Source: Okeania sp. SIO2B3 (GTDB lineage Bacteria > Cyanobacteriota > Cyanobacteriia > Cyanobacteriales > Microcoleaceae). From it: a stretch of 64,000 bases of DNA. Under the pieces are notes generated by a model. The model saw only the letters and a list, made by a program, of their open reading frames with translations, made no database searches and had not been told where the DNA came from. A program made the translations under genes and the position numbers. Numbering within the stretch: the first letter of the stretch is position 1; each line of letters starts with the position of its first letter. This document shows positions 63,516-64,000 of this stretch, in pieces. The stretch covers positions 135,607 through 199,606 of the forward strand of contig NZ_JAAHGH010000008.1 of assembly GCF_010672525.1 (NCBI RefSeq). The letters run 5' to 3'.

Positions 63516-64000
63516 TCATATTTCTTCTTGTTCATCAAACCAATGGGTAATTCCAAAACCAAAAGCACGATTTTTGAGTAGATTTGGTTGTAATTCTATC
63601 GCCAGTCGTAGTGCTGATTTTCTACCAACTTTTGTTTCAAATACTGAAGAAAAAACTACATCAATAGTATGATTTTTACAAAAATTACGGAGTTGCGAAG
63701 GTGAACCAAAAATAGCAGGTTTTATCGAAAATATTCCTCGCCAACCCTGTTGATAATATTGTTGCATTTTACTGAAGTTGGCAACAGATTCATCTAAAGC
63801 AATAGGAGTCGAGTGTTGATGACTTAATTTCAACATTTCCTCAAATTTATCAGCAGGTAAAGGCTGTTCTATAAATTCAATTAAATTGAAATTTTCAGAT
63901 ATTTCTAACCATTGTTTTGCCTCCTCGAAAGTTAATCCACCATTAGCATCTAATCTGAGATTTGCTTCTGTAGGAAGTGCTTTAACTAACTGCTGAAAAA
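63516..64000 (-). CDS. menC: O-succinylbenzoate synthase MenC, partial (runs off the window)
   Basis: The minus strand is open from the window edge to the stop at 63516. It encodes the C-terminal 161 residues: LRLDANGGLTFEEAKQWLEI (metal-binding Asp), LIEFIEQPLPADKFEE (metal-binding Glu), IALDESVAN (metal-binding Asp), IFSIKPAIFGSPSQLRNF (catalytic Lys) and VVFSSVFETKVGRKSALRLA. These are enolase-superfamily MenC signatures. The enzyme dehydrates SHCHC to o-succinylbenzoate for phylloquinone synthesis. The N-terminal half lies beyond position 64000. Confidence 0.93.
   Translation of the reverse strand, partial: FQQLVKALPTEANLRLDANGGLTFEEAKQWLEISENFNLIEFIEQPLPADKFEEMLKLSHQHSTPIALDESVANFSKMQQYYQQGWRGIFSIKPAIFGSPSQLRNFCKNHTIDVVFSSVFETKVGRKSALRLAIELQPNLLKNRAFGFGITHWFDEQEEI

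Overview
The window is a low-GC, gene-sparse stretch of a phycoerythrin-containing cyanobacterium. This is shown by a cpeC-cpeE-cpeS-cpeT-cpeR-type operon, a second CpcS/CpeS-family bilin lyase, a Calvin-cycle type class II aldolase, menC/menE (phylloquinone pathway) and several cyanobacteria-only protein families. The large intergenic share, many decayed genes and heavy load of IS200/IS605-type remnants, MITE-like elements and long tandem repeats resemble marine filamentous genera such as Trichodesmium or Okeania. That genus-level statement is inference only.

Layout. 1-3.5 kb: decayed TnpB; a bilin lyase gene whose 3' end meets an IsrB-type (HNH-less IscB relative) element with a strongly structured putative omega-RNA leader. 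3.5-12.4 kb: a glycine-betaine type ABC transporter split in two (permease/binding-protein fusion at 3.6-5.5 kb, ATPase at 11.2-12.4 kb). A decayed copy of the ATPase gene's 3' end still sits beside the permease gene. Between them lie a zinc-ribbon protein inside an inverted repeat, a GTPase fragment, a broken TnpB element, a STAND-type NTPase and a 125-bp tandem array. 13.7-15.2 kb: a ribbon-helix-helix protein with a long repeated coiled coil. 16-20.3 kb: phycoerythrin linker/lyase/regulator operon (minus strand). 20.9-24.3 kb: TnpB fragment, full-length TnpB, beta-CASP metallo-hydrolase. 24.4-34.8 kb: small conserved protein, CapA-like protein, aldose epimerase-like protein, tRNA-Lys, an IR-bounded insertion remnant, fructose-bisphosphate aldolase with terminator, an RDD/HEAT-like/pentapeptide membrane protein and a small membrane protein.

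35.8-51.3 kb (plus strand) is the most interesting block: fatty acyl-AMP ligase, acyl-CoA-dehydrogenase-like protein, acyl carrier protein, MBOAT acyltransferase, PAPS-type sulfotransferase, type II NADH dehydrogenase, arylsulfotransferase-family protein and an HTTM-DCC fusion, plus decayed HTTM, MBOAT and SGNH genes. The ligase/carrier/MBOAT/SGNH logic parallels the dlt system, but with a fatty acid (possibly dehydrogenated on the carrier) in place of D-alanine. This suggests a machine that acylates, and perhaps sulfates, a lipid or surface glycan. 51.4-58.7 kb follows with GT-C membrane glycosyltransferase-like proteins, two polyprenyl-sugar GT2 enzymes and a TVP38/DedA-family protein, which fits envelope glycan/glycolipid assembly.

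59-64 kb (minus strand): an old-yellow-enzyme family reductase, a nine-copy 100-bp tandem array that runs into the end of menE, menE itself, and menC running off the window edge, with the menC-menE junction present three times.

Tandem and dispersed repeats are a major feature. Several MITE insertions can be dated against an empty copy or by target-site duplications (31407-31533, TA; 45103-45310, 8 bp; 15786-15891, possibly 4 bp). Very small repeats have inserted in frame into TnpB genes.
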